A stretch of 64,000 nucleotides of DNA from Brachionus plicatilis. Its lineage: Eukaryota > Rotifera > Eurotatoria > Ploima > Brachionidae. Both the position numbers and the translations under genes were made by a program. Location of the stretch: NCBI GenBank assembly GCA_010279815.1, contig QEOQ01000180.1:233770-297769 (forward strand). Direction: 5' to 3'. A model generated the notes under the pieces. That model searched no databases. It saw only the letters and a list, made by a program, of their open reading frames with translations, and was not told the DNA's origin. Position 1 is the first letter of the stretch. Each line of letters opens with the position of its first letter. Positions 22,601-33,090 of the stretch are shown piece by piece.

Positions 22601-24836
22601 AGCCAAAAAAATAGTTGAATATATTTTCCATAAAATAAATATCTTTAGTGTAAAAAACTTGTTTTAAAATTTAATTTTGAACAAAGGAGTTGGTTAAAAA
22701 TATGTTGGAATCTGAAATAGAGTTAAGCCATGGAAAAATATAGTCTTAGCTCCTTCAATTTGCTTTACAAAGCAGAGTATTTCGTCAAAAAAATTTATTT
22801 TTTCATCTTAGGAATATCATTTGTTAATATCTATATTTTGTCTATATTGTTTTGTCTAAAAAGAATAGGATTGATCACTGATCCTTGAAGAACTTTAATA
22901 GATCAAAAAAAAGTCATGATAAGAGATCGCAAGCTTTTTTTTGATCTTTAAGAGGACTCATAGATTTTTTGGATTAAGAAGAAGAGATTGTCTGCGGTTC
23001 TCCTATTCCCTCTGAATCCGAATTGCTCTTTTGCCAAAAAGTTTTTCTCCTCAACAAAGGTATTGAGCGTGCTAATGATGATTCTCTTCAAAAGCTTTCC
23101 AAGCCATCTAGTAAAACTAATAGGTCAATACTTATTTGGATCGTAAGGGATTTCTTTCTGCTTTAGGAACATTGAAATCTTAGGTTTAAAAACATTTCAA
23201 AAACCTTATTTTTATTTTCGAATTCTTAAATTTTTTTTAAATTTTCTAAATTTGTTAATTCTCTTCCAAAATGGTTTACTCGAGCTAAATCTTTTTCCTA
23301 TTCTGTTAATGAAATCTTCTCAAGATTCTTTTTTTGATTCTCATATTTTAGCTTTAAGTTATCCTGTAATTTTGTTAAATTCTCTCTTATCATATGACAA
23401 TCTTTATTTAACCTTTTTTGCTTTTCTTCTATCCTTATTTGGGTCAATAATTTCTTTTGGAAGCTTTTACTAAAATATTTTGTTAGTCTTAAGTGTCTTA
23501 CTTGTTTAAAATTTGTAAATTTAAATGAACTAATTCTATCAATAATTTTAGTTCCAAGTACACTACTAATATTTTAAAGTACAATTTAAAACTAACTTGT
23601 ACATTTCCTTTCCTCGGCTCTACCTCAACTTTACCTAAACCCACTTTTCCTTTCGGAAGAGTTGAAGAAAAGAAACAGTTGAGGAAAGGAAGAGTCGAGG
23701 AACAAAATGCGTACTTTAGTTTTATTTTGTACTGTATATTCAACTTATACGTGTACAGCGAACTTAAAAAAAGTTTGCTGATAAAATTTCATTCGAAATA
23801 ATCTTAAAAAGTTTTTTTTTTCATTATTTACGCGGATTTTTCGAAATTTTTCGAAAAAGTGTCAAATGAAAAAGATAGGAAAAAATTTATTTTTAGAAAA
23901 TTACATTTTATTAGATGGAATTCAGAAAAAAATATCTAATTAATGAGTTATAAAATTTAAAAGAAATATATTAAGAAAATCTTAAAATTCTTTTTTTTTG
24001 GAAAATTTACAATTTAATTGAAAAATTATGAATATTTTTGATAAATTGTTTCGAATTATCTTAAATGGAACAAACAATTTTCGGCAGCAGAAGATATGTT
24101 TGGTATGACACAGGAAAAGAGAAGATAGACTGCCACTGTTCAATTTTAGGATAGATTCACTCAATTCTGCAGTTCTTTGTGCTAATTTTCCTGATTAAAA
24201 TCAGACTTGAAGTCATCTGACTTGACTTGAAATTTTTTTTTAGTTATTAAGGCGGCCACATGAATTTTTTGCCGTTCCATCTAGCCATCTAGTCATTTTT
24301 ATTTCAAAGTCTTTAAAATTACTTTTTTCAGAAAAAATCTCAAGTCAAGTCAGACTTTTTTTAAAAAAATAAAATTTCAATTAAATTTTAAATTTTAAGT
24401 TAAATCACTAGCCTTGACTTGACTTTGACTTAATGACTTTTAAACAACTCTGATTAAAATACATTATTTGCTTTTTATTGAATTTTTAAAATATAATGTT
24501 ATTAAATAAAAAGAAATTCAATATATTACACAGTAGCTAATTGTTTTAAAGGTTTTACAAAACAAAATTTAAGTCTGTACTTACTTGGTACAATTTTTGT
24601 TTGGCATAGCAAACCGCCATATTCCTTTGGACACTGGCAAATTTTGTTTTCGGGATTCGGATTTAAGCAAGTCCCTCCATTATAGCAAGGATTAAGTTGA
24701 CAAATGTTTTCCGAGCATGATTTGTTCAAATTCACATTTCCAGTTTGGCATTTACAAACAAATGAAGACCATTCGTCGATCCAAATGCATGAATCTTCTC
24801 CACATGGTCTTCCATATTCACATATACTTGCTTTAA
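19690..24836 (-). CDS. EGF-repeat protein, 3' three exons (5' end not found)
   Basis: Exons 24585-24836, 20058-20129 and 19690-19988 join in frame, all with phase-1 introns, the classic pattern of shuffled EGF modules. The readable product is about 207 residues with at least five EGF-like modules (e.g. CQLNPCYNGGTCLNPN, CSQINCNNGLCFQN, CLNGGRCYYGQCRC, CSFNLCLNGGTC) and ends FFLN-stop at 19690. It should be extracellular. The first listed exon needs one nucleotide from a preceding exon, which I could not find in the 430 bp before CCT8; either the gene starts upstream of or around CCT8, or it is a truncated duplicate. The intron between 20130 and 24584 is 4.5 kb, versus about 70 nt for the other, and is filled with transposons (20317, 21815, 22830, 24202). 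A partial copy of the first exon boundary sits at 30624-30700. Confidence 0.72.
20317..20863. mobile_element. hAT-like TIR element, AGTGTT...AACACT
   Basis: 547 bp flanked by a perfect 8-bp duplication AGATAAAT (20309-20316 and 20864-20871). The ends are inverted (AGTGTTTGATACGG and CCGTACAAGC/GTACGGATCCCAACACT). Both arms are packed with GGTC/GACC and CCGCC/GGCGG blocks that make the element strikingly GC-rich, and the arms fold on each other over roughly 200 bp. No coding capacity. The 8-bp target size suggests hAT. Confidence 0.8.
21815..22169. mobile_element. foldback MITE with 9-bp target duplication (MULE type)
   Basis: GGGGTTGTGAAGTTC at the left and its inverse at the right; the arms stay complementary for about 100 bp, including TTTAGTTCTGTAAAATGCTTA. 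A perfect 9-bp duplication CATAAATTC (21806-21814, 22170-22178) flanks it. Nine-base duplications with long inverted arms are typical of Mutator-like elements. The interior has TCTGCAAATACTCTGCAAT inverted blocks and no ORF. A second, interrupted copy lies at 61133-62747. Confidence 0.88.
22830..23480 (-). pseudogene. non-LTR retrotransposon reverse transcriptase relic
   Basis: The minus strand reads DPNKY, one stop, PISFTRWLGKLLKRIIISTL, NTFVEEKNFLAKEQFGFRGN and RRTADNLFFLIQKIYESS. This is the fingers region of LINE-type reverse transcriptases (the NYRPISLTS and NQFGFRKNRST motifs). Stops and frame changes upstream and downstream show it is dead, and the YADD centre was not found. It lies in the long intron of the EGF gene on the same strand. 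Confidence 0.85.
24202..24452. mobile_element. hAT-type MITE, CAGACTTG/CAACTCTG ends
   Basis: 251 bp flanked by a perfect 8-bp duplication ATTAAAAT (24194-24201, 24453-24460). The left end is CAGACTTGAAGTCATCTGAC and the right end TAATGACTTTTAAACAACTCTG-like. The centre shares AAGGCGGCCACATGAATTTT and GCCGTTCCATCTAG with the element near 9720. Non-coding. Just downstream of the 24585 exon in gene sense, within the EGF intron. Confidence 0.88.
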
Positions 24837-25269
24837 CTTAGATGAAATTAAATTAAAAACATGATTTAAATTTTTTTTTAAATTTTTTGTTTACTGTAAT
24901 TAAGATGTGCAAAAATAGAAATAATTGTTAAATATCTGTGAATTATCAAACGAATCATTTTAATTTAGGCAAAATTAGATTAATTTTAAGGTTAGATTCA
25001 GTGAAAATAAATATTATTTTTATATAATCAATTTTTTTTTTCAAATATTTGTTAAGTCAATATTTTGAAAATGCTAAGTCAAGCAACAAAATTTTAGGCA
25101 TTTAAGTATTTAAAATTAAGTTTTATTTTAAAATTTTATAAAACGGCACGAAAAAGCTTTATTTTTGCTTAAATAATTAAGAATAAATTGAAGTGTATCT
25201 TGATCTTGAGTTAAGTAATTTGATAAAATAATTAAATTTTTTTTTAAAAATAAAATTTAAGGACTAAAT

Positions 25270-27319
25270 TTAGTCATCATTGTCCCAATCTTTGTTTTCC
25301 TTGGGTTTCGGTCCACCAGCTGGCTTGGCCATGATGATTTTATCAACATACAAAACAGAGATAGCTGCTTTGGTGGCATAGGTAATGCCCCAATATTTGG
25401 TCAAATATAAATCGTAGATTCCTTTTTCGTTCACATCAACAGTATCGCTGTCCTCTTCAATGTTAAACCCGTAAGTTGATTTGCCTTCTTCATGAAGAGC
25501 ATAAAGTTGAGACAAAATTTCAGTACTCTGATAAAATTAAGCTTTAATAATCTTTTTATGACAATTTTTCTTTTACCTTTCTGCCTGAATTTTCAGCCAA
25601 GGTTTTTGGAATAACCTCAAAGGCCTCTGCGAATTTTTTGATGGCATATTGTTCCAAACCAGGATAAGTCTTAAAATAAATTTTTTACAAATTTTAATTT
25701 TTTTAAATTGTAAAAAAAAATAATTACTTCAGAAATTGACGATAATTGTTTGGCCAACTCCATTTCAGTAGCTCCTGCGCCGGGCAAAAGTCTTCCCTCC
25801 TTTTAATATTTAGAAAAAAAATAATTTTTTTCTTCTAAATTAAATTAAATAAAATTACTTTGGTTAATCCTTTAAAATTATTTACACCATCATCAATTGA
25901 TCTTTCAATGTCATCCATAATATTGTCAGTAGATCCACGCACAACCACAGTCGAAATAGCTCCTTCTTCTTTGTCTTGTTTGAACAAAATTACAGGTACA
26001 TCACCGACTTCATCAACGTACACAGTGTCACAGTATCCCATTTCTTCAGCAGTTGGTGGAACTATTTTAGCTAAAACGGTTCCATTGACAGTTTTAGCAA
26101 CTCGTCTCAAGTCAAACTTGGACAAAACTCTGACTGCCATTATTTCGTACTTGTTCAAAAAGTGCAATGCCATCTCACCGACCTTGCCACCGCAGATTAC
26201 TACTTTGACACCCGAGTCACAAATAGCCTTGACTTGTTTCTCTAATAATTCCTCTTCGCCGCGACTAAAGCTTTTCAACTCCTCGGCATTTTTGATCAAA
26301 ACAGTTCCTTTGGTTTCAGTGGTCGAAATGTCAAGTGGACAACTGTACAAAGCAATCTTTGGCTTTTGTGCTTTCCAAACAGTTCCTTCTACTTCACGTT
26401 TCAAAACCATACCTTGCATCACAGTCGAACTCTGAATGCCACAGCCCAAGATCTTGCACACTCTAACATTGTCAACATTAAATGATTGATTGTCCTTTAA
26501 AGTTCTCACTTTTGTGGAAAAATAAATATTTTTTTTTTTATTTTTATTCATCAAAATTAAATTACTGCAAGCATCTCCCACCAATTCGGACAAAAAATCC
26601 TCATTTCCTAGTTGTTTGCTTGAAAAACAACTCTTCAAGGCTTTTTTGACCAAATCTCGATTGTGCAAGTCTTTGACTTCGGCACATACAAGCTCTTAAA
26701 AATAAAAAAAAATAAAAAAAAAATAAAAAAAAATAAAAAAAAATAAAAAAATTTTTCATTTTTTAAATGCCAAAAATATTACTTGGCAAAATTTCCTGGA
26801 CCCTTGTCAAAGCTAGATTATAGCCATCAATTATTTCAACTGGCGACAAGCCCTTTAATTAAATTGTAAAGTTTTCTGGAAAAAGCAAATCAATTTTTTT
26901 TAAGTACCATGTTTAGCAGATCTCCAGCATTTTGTAAAAGTTGTCCGGCAAAAATTAGCACAAAATTGGTTCCATCTCCGACCTCTTTTTCTTGCATATC
27001 GGAAGCCATGAGGACAAGTTTAGCGGCCGGATGCTGTACTTCCACCTCTCGCATCATTGTTGCCGCATCGTTTGTTACAAAAAGTTTCTCAATATGATTG
27101 ATAACCATTTTATTCATTCCATTTGGTCCATAAGCTGATTTAGTGGTTTCGGCGAGCTCTTTACAGGCATCAATGTTTTTAAGAGCAACTTCATCAACAC
27201 CAGAATAAAACTAAAATATTTTTGTTTAAAAAAAATTCCATTTAATCTATGAATCTTACTCTAGCTCCATCTTTCAACATGGATTGGAATCCTGGGGCTT
27301 TAGGTACGTGTAAGGCCAT
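25270..27319 (-). CDS. CCT8: T-complex protein 1 subunit theta (chaperonin CCT8)
   Basis: Theta subunit of the cytosolic TRiC/CCT chaperonin, an ATP-driven folding chamber for actin, tubulin and other clients. Eight exons fit: 27260-27319, 26908-27210, 26783-26852, 26566-26694, 25859-26508, 25728-25799, 25577-25669 and 25270-25527; introns are mostly 49-88 nt. The product has 544 residues (human 548). It starts [20 protein letters not shown] and shows [28 protein letters not shown] (ATP site; the theta GDGTN variant), [73 protein letters not shown] and the C-terminal [20 protein letters not shown]. The 57-nt intron 26509-26565 is open in frame and easily missed; removing it gives exactly the human spacing around ACxxx...FNVDN. 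Confidence 0.97.
26697..26757. repeat. (ATAAAAAAA)n tandem tract in a CCT8 intron
   Basis: Six or so near-perfect units of T plus 7-9 A fill most of the 88-nt intron between CCT8 exons 3 and 4. The pyrimidine-rich complement sits directly before the acceptor in gene sense and may serve as its polypyrimidine tract. Confidence 0.85.
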
Positions 27320-27879
27320 TTTAGAATAAAAAATTTATTTTTCTGAGTATTGAAATCTAATTTTGAGAACGATTAAGAGAAAAGGTCAGCAAAAATATTT
27401 GAAGTGATTTTTTAAAGAGAAAATTTATTTGAATTCAAATTTAAATGTTCAGCAAAATTCTCTCGATTTCTTTTTGAAATACACGTGAATAATTTCAATT
27501 GTAAATTTTTAATGTTTCTAACGATACTGCAATTGAAATAGATTTGAGATTTTTCTTTGAAGCAATAAAACAGTCTTAACCAACGTTTGAGTATGAAAAG
27601 ATTATTTTAGTTTTTTAATCTGAAGCAAATGAAACTTAGCAAATTTTTAGACCCACTACTTTAAATTAGAAATTGATGTTGCAAAAATTTCAAATAATTA
27701 AATGCATTATTGCTCCATAAGGGAAATGCAGGCTCAACTTAACATTCATGGCAAAATATTTTTGAAAATTTTTCTTACTAAACTCATTCGGCTTAGGTCA
27801 ATTACTCTTTTGATTCAAATAAATTTATCAAAAAATTTCTTTGTTTTTATTTTTATTTAATTATATTTTTTAAATTTTA
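27320..27879. other. CCT8 upstream region
   Basis: AT-rich, no coding signal. It should hold the CCT8 promoter; no canonical element stands out. Confidence 0.5.
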
Positions 27880-29782
27880 CCCGGAAAAAAAGAACGCCCA
27901 AAAAACGCACAAAGAACGCCGTTCTTCGTCAGCGTTTTTCACGCCGCCGAACGGCGTTTTATAAGCGTTTTGGAGCGTTTTTTTATTTTTCAAAAATAAT
28001 TTTTTTCTAGAACAAAACTATAAGATTTAAATTTCTTTTGTTGAAACAATTAAAAAAAATATATGACACATTTTTTGATCAACTAGAATTAATAGAACTT
28101 AATTTTTCAACGTTTTGAATTTATTCTTTACAGAATAAATGGATAGTAGTGGATAGAGTAGTCATTTAAGACTTTCAAAGTCGTCGAAATGGTCAAAACT
28201 TTTTCCAATAAAGAGTTGTTCCATTATGTTGTAAGAATAGGTGAGAGTTACATTGAATATGTATCTTATATAATTTCATGAAGCTAATAGTCAAGTTTCA
28301 ATTATTTTTTTTGATAGATTTCAATATCAAGAATAAAAGAAAAATTAATATTAATTAATATCCTTTTTTTATTTTTATTTATTTTTTTTTTAATATTTTT
28401 TTATCCTGAAGAAGTTATAGTTATAGTTTTATTTATCCTGAAGAAGCTATAGTTGCGGTCCGTTAACATCAACTCAGAATTTTTCTCGTATTTACTTGTT
28501 TTTAAGTCAAATACTAGGTCTTAGAGTCCAACTGATACTTTTACATAAAAGTTCATCAGATTCTCTACAAAATGGTCGGTGGTCGGAATTTTTTTGATAA
28601 TCCCCTTTTTTGAAGATCCGACCGCGATCCGTGTTTCAGTAAAAAACAAGTGGTCGGTGTTTTGGCATAAGCCAATAAAATAAGCTAAAATAATAAGCAT
28701 GAAAGAAAAACATTCCGACGCTTATTTAAATGAAAGGAATAATTTTGCCATGCCTATTACATGCGTTACTTATTTAACCTTATTTATATTTATAAACATT
28801 TACTTCAAAATTAAAAATATATCATTCAGTACGTTTCTAAAAAAAGTAAACAGTTTCTAGAGCATTGCTTAAGCATCTCTAGTGCATAACTAGCGGAGTT
28901 CTCATGGTCTGCTTAAGCAATTTAGAATGCTCATGAGCGTTCTAGAGCATGTTCAATTGCTCATGCAAATGCTCTTAAGCAAAAAAATGTTCTATCGCAG
29001 CTCTAGAGCAGCGCCATAACATAGCTGTATACTTTGTTTGGAAACGTTCTGTATCATTAGCTACATTTTTAAATATTGAACATTTTAGGAAAGAAAGAAA
29101 AAGCGTTGAGGTAATTAAATTTTTTTCTTTTATTTATTATTTTAGCTTAGTTTATTTTTCTTATTATTTTAATTTGAAGGATCAAAAACTAAATTATTCT
29201 TCCCCCTCCCTTCTTTCAGTTACAATGGTCCTAATTACTCCAACCTATTTAATGAACTGAAGCGGAACTAGCAAGAGATTAAGCGTCCTAAGTAAATGAC
29301 TTGAAATACACTTACAATTTGAGAGTTAAAAACGTTTAAACGTATAACGAATTAATTTAAAAAAATTAATAGTTACATCAGAACTAATTTTATTTTAATC
29401 AAAGCTTTAACTTTAAAATATTTTAAAAAAAGTCAAGTTTAATTGAAAAAATATTTTAATTTTTATTTAATAATACTGCTTAATATAATTTTTACAGTGT
29501 TAGTCTAAAAACCAGCGAAAATTATTTTACAACAGTCAAAGGCTTTCAGCAGCTATTTGAATCATATTTTATAACTAATGAAGAAATTCAATAAACCATC
29601 TGGCCCCAATTAAATCAATTTTTAGCAGCGTTTTTTCAACGTTCTGCAGCGTGAAAAACGCTGACGAAAATAACGCTAAAAAACGCTGAAAAAACACTGA
29701 AAAAACGCTGAAAAGAAGCCGTTTTAACGCCGTTTTAACGCTGGTAAAACGGCGTTCTTTACAGCGTTCTTTTTTTTTCGGG
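27880..29782. mobile_element. 1.9-kb TIR element, CCCGGAAAAAAAGAACGC ends (piggyBac-like?)
   Basis: CCCGGAAAAAAAGAACGC at 27880 and its inverse GCGTTCTTTTTTTTTCGGG ending at 29782. Both arms (about 27880-27995 and 29620-29782) are dense in inverted AACGCC / GGCGTT / AGCGTTTT blocks. The right flank is TTAA and the left TTTA; piggyBac elements insert at TTAA and begin CCC, so that class is possible but unproven. The interior has no intact ORF. A small MITE (28827-29051) is nested inside, and GGTCGG/CCGACC inverted blocks lie at 28575-28660. Confidence 0.65.
28827..29051. mobile_element. nested MITE, CAGTACGTTTC ends
   Basis: 225 bp with ends CAGTACGTTTCT and GGAAACGTTCTG, flanked by TATCATT on both sides (28820-28826, 29052-29058). 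The interior has many inverted repeats of GCTTAAGCA, TCTAGAGCA and GCTCATGAGC type, giving a highly structured core. It sits inside the 27880-29782 element. Confidence 0.75.
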
Positions 29783-31287
29783 TTAAAATATTTTATAATT
29801 TTAAATAGAGAAGATAAATCCAAAGAATATAATATAAAAAAAGAGCCCGACTGAACACGTCTGCTTGAATTATTAAATTAATTATTTTTCAATATAATAA
29901 TTATTTATTATTTATTTCAAAAATTAGACTAGAAAAAAATTAAATATAAAATTATAAAAAAATTTTTTTTATAAAAATAAAAATAATTAATTAATTTACT
30001 GCAAATGAAACGGTAGATTTTAAAATTTTTTTTTAAATAAAACTATAAACATTTTTTTGAAGCATATTCTTGATGATTATAGTATATTGTGTTTATACCG
30101 ATCACTATTGAAATAGCTCATCAAAATCCAATTTCAAATTACAAATTTTGACAATAATTCAAATTAATGATTAATAAAGAGAAATTTTTAAACTAAAAAA
30201 ATCCCTTGAAATTTCCTTCTTACTTTTGTACTGTAAATAAAGTCACTTGACTCTAAAAACTTAAAAGTTCTTCTTTTGCTGTAATTTTCTTTGTATAGCG
30301 CAATGTATTTAGCCAAAATAAAAAAATTGTATTTGCAATGATAAATTTTTGGTTTGTATTGAAATTTTATTTTTTTACAATTAAAAACACCAAAACTCAG
30401 ATAAATACTCAAAAAATTGTTGAATCAAGACCTAAAGGATTGCTTTTAGCGGGAACTTAATTTTATTATTGTTATTTTTAATTACCTTATTAACTTGATC
30501 TATCTACTAACTGGTTAATTTAAAATAAAGATAAAGACAATTTAAGATATAAAAGCGACTTCCTATTAAAAAAGATCATTGAAACAAAAAAAATATCTCA
30601 AAATATTAATTCTATTATCAATATTGTCTTCCATCTACACATATATTTGCTTTAACTTAGATGAAATTAAATTTAAAATATGATTTTAATTTTTTTTTAA
30701 TTTTTTTAATTTTTCAAATCAATTTTTGTTTTTTGAATTTAGTAAATTATTTAATTAATTAAAAATAATCTTTATTTTGTTAATTTAGTGAGTTTTGTAA
30801 TAAAATTTCTATTAAATTAGCATGGAACAAATTAATATCATTAAATAATTTTTATTATTATAATAAAATTCACAATGTTAGTATCTTATATATTCTTTCA
30901 AAGTAAAATTTTATTTTATTTTCGGGAGCTCGTGGCGCTCAGTTTCGGTTTTAAGAGTAGGGTTTGGTTTTTAAAGTGAACTTTTTTTAAAAAAAAAACT
31001 TAATAAATATTTTTAAAGGACAAAAAAGAACATATAATTTCCGAAGATATACTTGAATTCAATTAAAATTTATTACTTAAATCTATTTAAAAAAACTCAA
31101 AAACATAAAATGTTTAGAATTTTTTTCTTTTGTGTGATGAAAATTTTCAAAATTTCAAGGACTTATTAACAAAAAAAATTATTAGATAATAAGTAGAATA
31201 TTTTATTAATATTTTTGAAGAAAAAAAAGTAATTAAAAAAAATTTATACTAATAATTGATAAAATTAAAAAAAGTAGAAAATCTTTT
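29783..31287. other. non-coding interval with partial EGF-exon copy
   Basis: AT-rich. The open frame at 30188-30412 (minus) is Lys/Phe-rich and probably chance. The only recognised piece is the duplicated exon boundary at 30624-30700, listed separately. A small GC-rich block (GGGAGCTCGTGGCGCTCAG) at about 30922-30940 is unexplained. Confidence 0.5.
30624..30700 (-). pseudogene. partial copy of an EGF-gene exon start and its intron
   Basis: In minus sense it carries intron sequence, the acceptor AAG, and then codons for KANICVDGRQY followed by TGA. The corresponding region at 24800-24880 reads KASICEYGRPCGEDSC. Intron and acceptor sequence match almost base for base over some 75 bp, then homology ends. 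It is a truncated segmental duplicate. Confidence 0.7.
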
Positions 31288-31842
31288 TTAAAATAAATTG
31301 ACTTTCAAATCAGCAAATGGAGTTTTTATTCCAATTTTTGGTCCGAGCGATATTCCTGTTCCAAACAAAGAAGCTTCAACTCCATTCACTCCAACAGATG
31401 CTGAACAATCTAAATTAAGTCCAGTGCCAACTGTAACTGGTCCAAAATGTCCTTCAGCTCTTACCAAAGAAGCGTGAACTCCAACTGAATTGTTAAAACC
31501 GTATTCAGCATGAGCGTTTGCAGACAGGACAGAAGTCTTTAGCCCAATGTCTTCATTTCCTGCTTTTAATTCTGCCAAATTAGCTGAAGCAGAAACAGAT
31601 TTTCCAACATCAAAAGCCCCATCAGCCTTATCTATTTTGTGGTTAAAAAAATCACAAGATGCATCCAAATGTTGTTGTTCACTTTTTGTTTCATCAAAGT
31701 CTTCATTTGTTTTGTTTACATATTTTTCAGCTAAATAAGCTGCGGTTGATATTAAGCCAGTTTTGGCGTGAGGTTTACGCCTCTTTTTTATCCGCTTCGG
31801 TTTTCGGATTTCACTTTGGTTTAATTTTTTAGATGATTCCAT
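31288..31842 (-). CDS. Gly/Ala-rich repeat protein of unknown function
   Basis: A 184-residue intronless ORF, ATG at 31842. The first 30 residues are strongly basic (KPKRIKKRRKPHAK, possible nuclear signal). From about residue 80 it is a regular Gly/Ala/Ser/Val pattern: GKSVSASANLAELKAGNEDI, SANAHAEYGFNNSVGVHASL, VRAEGHFGPVTVGTGLNLDC and SASVGVNGVEASLFGTGISL, ending GPKIGIKTPFADLKVNLF. Alternating small/hydrophobic residues suggest a beta-repeat or beta-solenoid. I recall similar GPV.VG.GL / GVEA..FG.G.S.GPK repeats in scattered uncharacterised animal and fungal proteins, which would fit transfer or patchy loss, but no search was possible. A TATATAAAG-like string (31873-31880, minus) lies just upstream. 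Function unknown. Confidence 0.75.
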   Translation of the reverse strand: MESSKKLNQSEIRKPKRIKKRRKPHAKTGLISTAAYLAEKYVNKTNEDFDETKSEQQHLDASCDFFNHKIDKADGAFDVGKSVSASANLAELKAGNEDIGLKTSVLSANAHAEYGFNNSVGVHASLVRAEGHFGPVTVGTGLNLDCSASVGVNGVEASLFGTGISLGPKIGIKTPFADLKVNLF

Positions 31843-32774
31843 TTTTAAAGCATAAATCTATTATTGGTCTCTCTTTATATGCTTTGGATTCTAAAAATAG
31901 CTCGCTGTAAAATAAATAGAGCTAATTACGCAATTTATTATACCCAGTTGGCCAATCCTTTTCCAAAGACCATGCTTTCTGCATCAATTTAGAAAAATTA
32001 TTGTATTCAAAGAAAAGTTAAATTTTTATTTTTAAAGACTTATTTAAAGTTTTTTCCTAGTTTTAAATGTTTTTTATTTATTTAAAAGATTTAGCAAGTC
32101 ATAGTCCTTTAACTTCAGCACAACCTGGATTTCAGATATATGACTTTAAATCAGATATCTATATTTCTTTTGAATTAAAAAATAAATTCATTCATATGGT
32201 TCCATAAGGAATCGACCCTGTGATTGCAAGTTGTTACTCTTAAAGACTCCAAAATCTTATAAAAAATTATTTTAAAAAATTTTATAAATTTATAAATAAA
32301 TTTTGAAAAATAATTAAATGGCAATTAACAAAAAAAGATGATTTTTGGCTTATTTAATTTTTTTTATTTTAAGCTATTAAAATTTGATCAAAACAATTCA
32401 CATCTGTCTTTCATTCCTTCCTTCTTTTGTCTTTAAAAAGACATATCTCTCTCTTTATGAGCGATTTATTAAAAAGGATCATATTGCTAAAAATTCAGAT
32501 TGTCAACTTTCAATTTCATTTATAATAAATATCTTTAAATAATATAATATCTTTAATTAAGATAAATTTTTTTTCCAATAGAAGCGGAGAAGTGGTTTTT
32601 TAAATTTAATTAAAATGAAAATAATTAATCCAAAAATTATTGTTATAAAATAATAATAAAGAATGATTTAGAATTTTTGATACGGCAATGAAAATCCTTT
32701 TACTTAACCGAATGTTATTCTTTATTATTAAGGACTTTTAATTATAACTTTTTTAATAAATATTTGTGAAAAAT
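31843..32774. other. intergenic interval with a coding-like scrap
   Basis: On the minus strand about 31925-32005 reads FFEYNNFSKLMQKAWSLEKD followed by WPTGYNKLRN and a stop, more protein-like than its surroundings, perhaps a terminal exon or relic of an unidentified gene. The rest is AT-rich and empty. Confidence 0.35.
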
Positions 32775-33090
32775 CAGAGTTGTTTAAAAGTCGAAAGTTT
32801 CAAGTCAAGTCCAAGTCCGGACTTTAAAATTTTGAATACTGAAGAAGAATTGTGAAAACATTTATGCTTAAATTGCAAGAAAATTCTATTTTATGGCAAA
32901 TCTATTGCATTATTATTATTTTTTAGTTCCAAGCCTCATAGGCAAAAAAGATAAAAAAAAAAAAAGATAAAACTTTGTATTGCATTAGACAACCTAAGAG
33001 TTTATAATATTTTTGAAATGAAGTCTGATCTAGCAAATTTAAAAAAAAAGTCTGGACTTGGACTTTTTTTGGGACTTATAAACAACTCTG
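32775..33090. mobile_element. hAT-type MITE, CAGAGTTG family
   Basis: Ends CAGAGTTGTTTAAAAGTCG and GGGACTTATAAACAACTCTG are inverted. Flanks TGAAAAAT and AGTGAAAT are only roughly alike, so the target duplication has eroded. The internal GGCAAATCTATTGCATTA piece shared with 12026 and 62427 is split by about 85 bp of A-rich sequence. Confidence 0.8.

Noticed and set aside
25860..26435. 191-codon plus-strand frame over CCT8
   Set aside because: Antisense of the conserved CCT8 exon and interrupted by no sensible start or domain.
32195..32240. GGGTCGATTCC string (minus) like a tRNA B box
   Set aside because: The flanking bases do not form a T stem and no cloverleaf could be built upstream.
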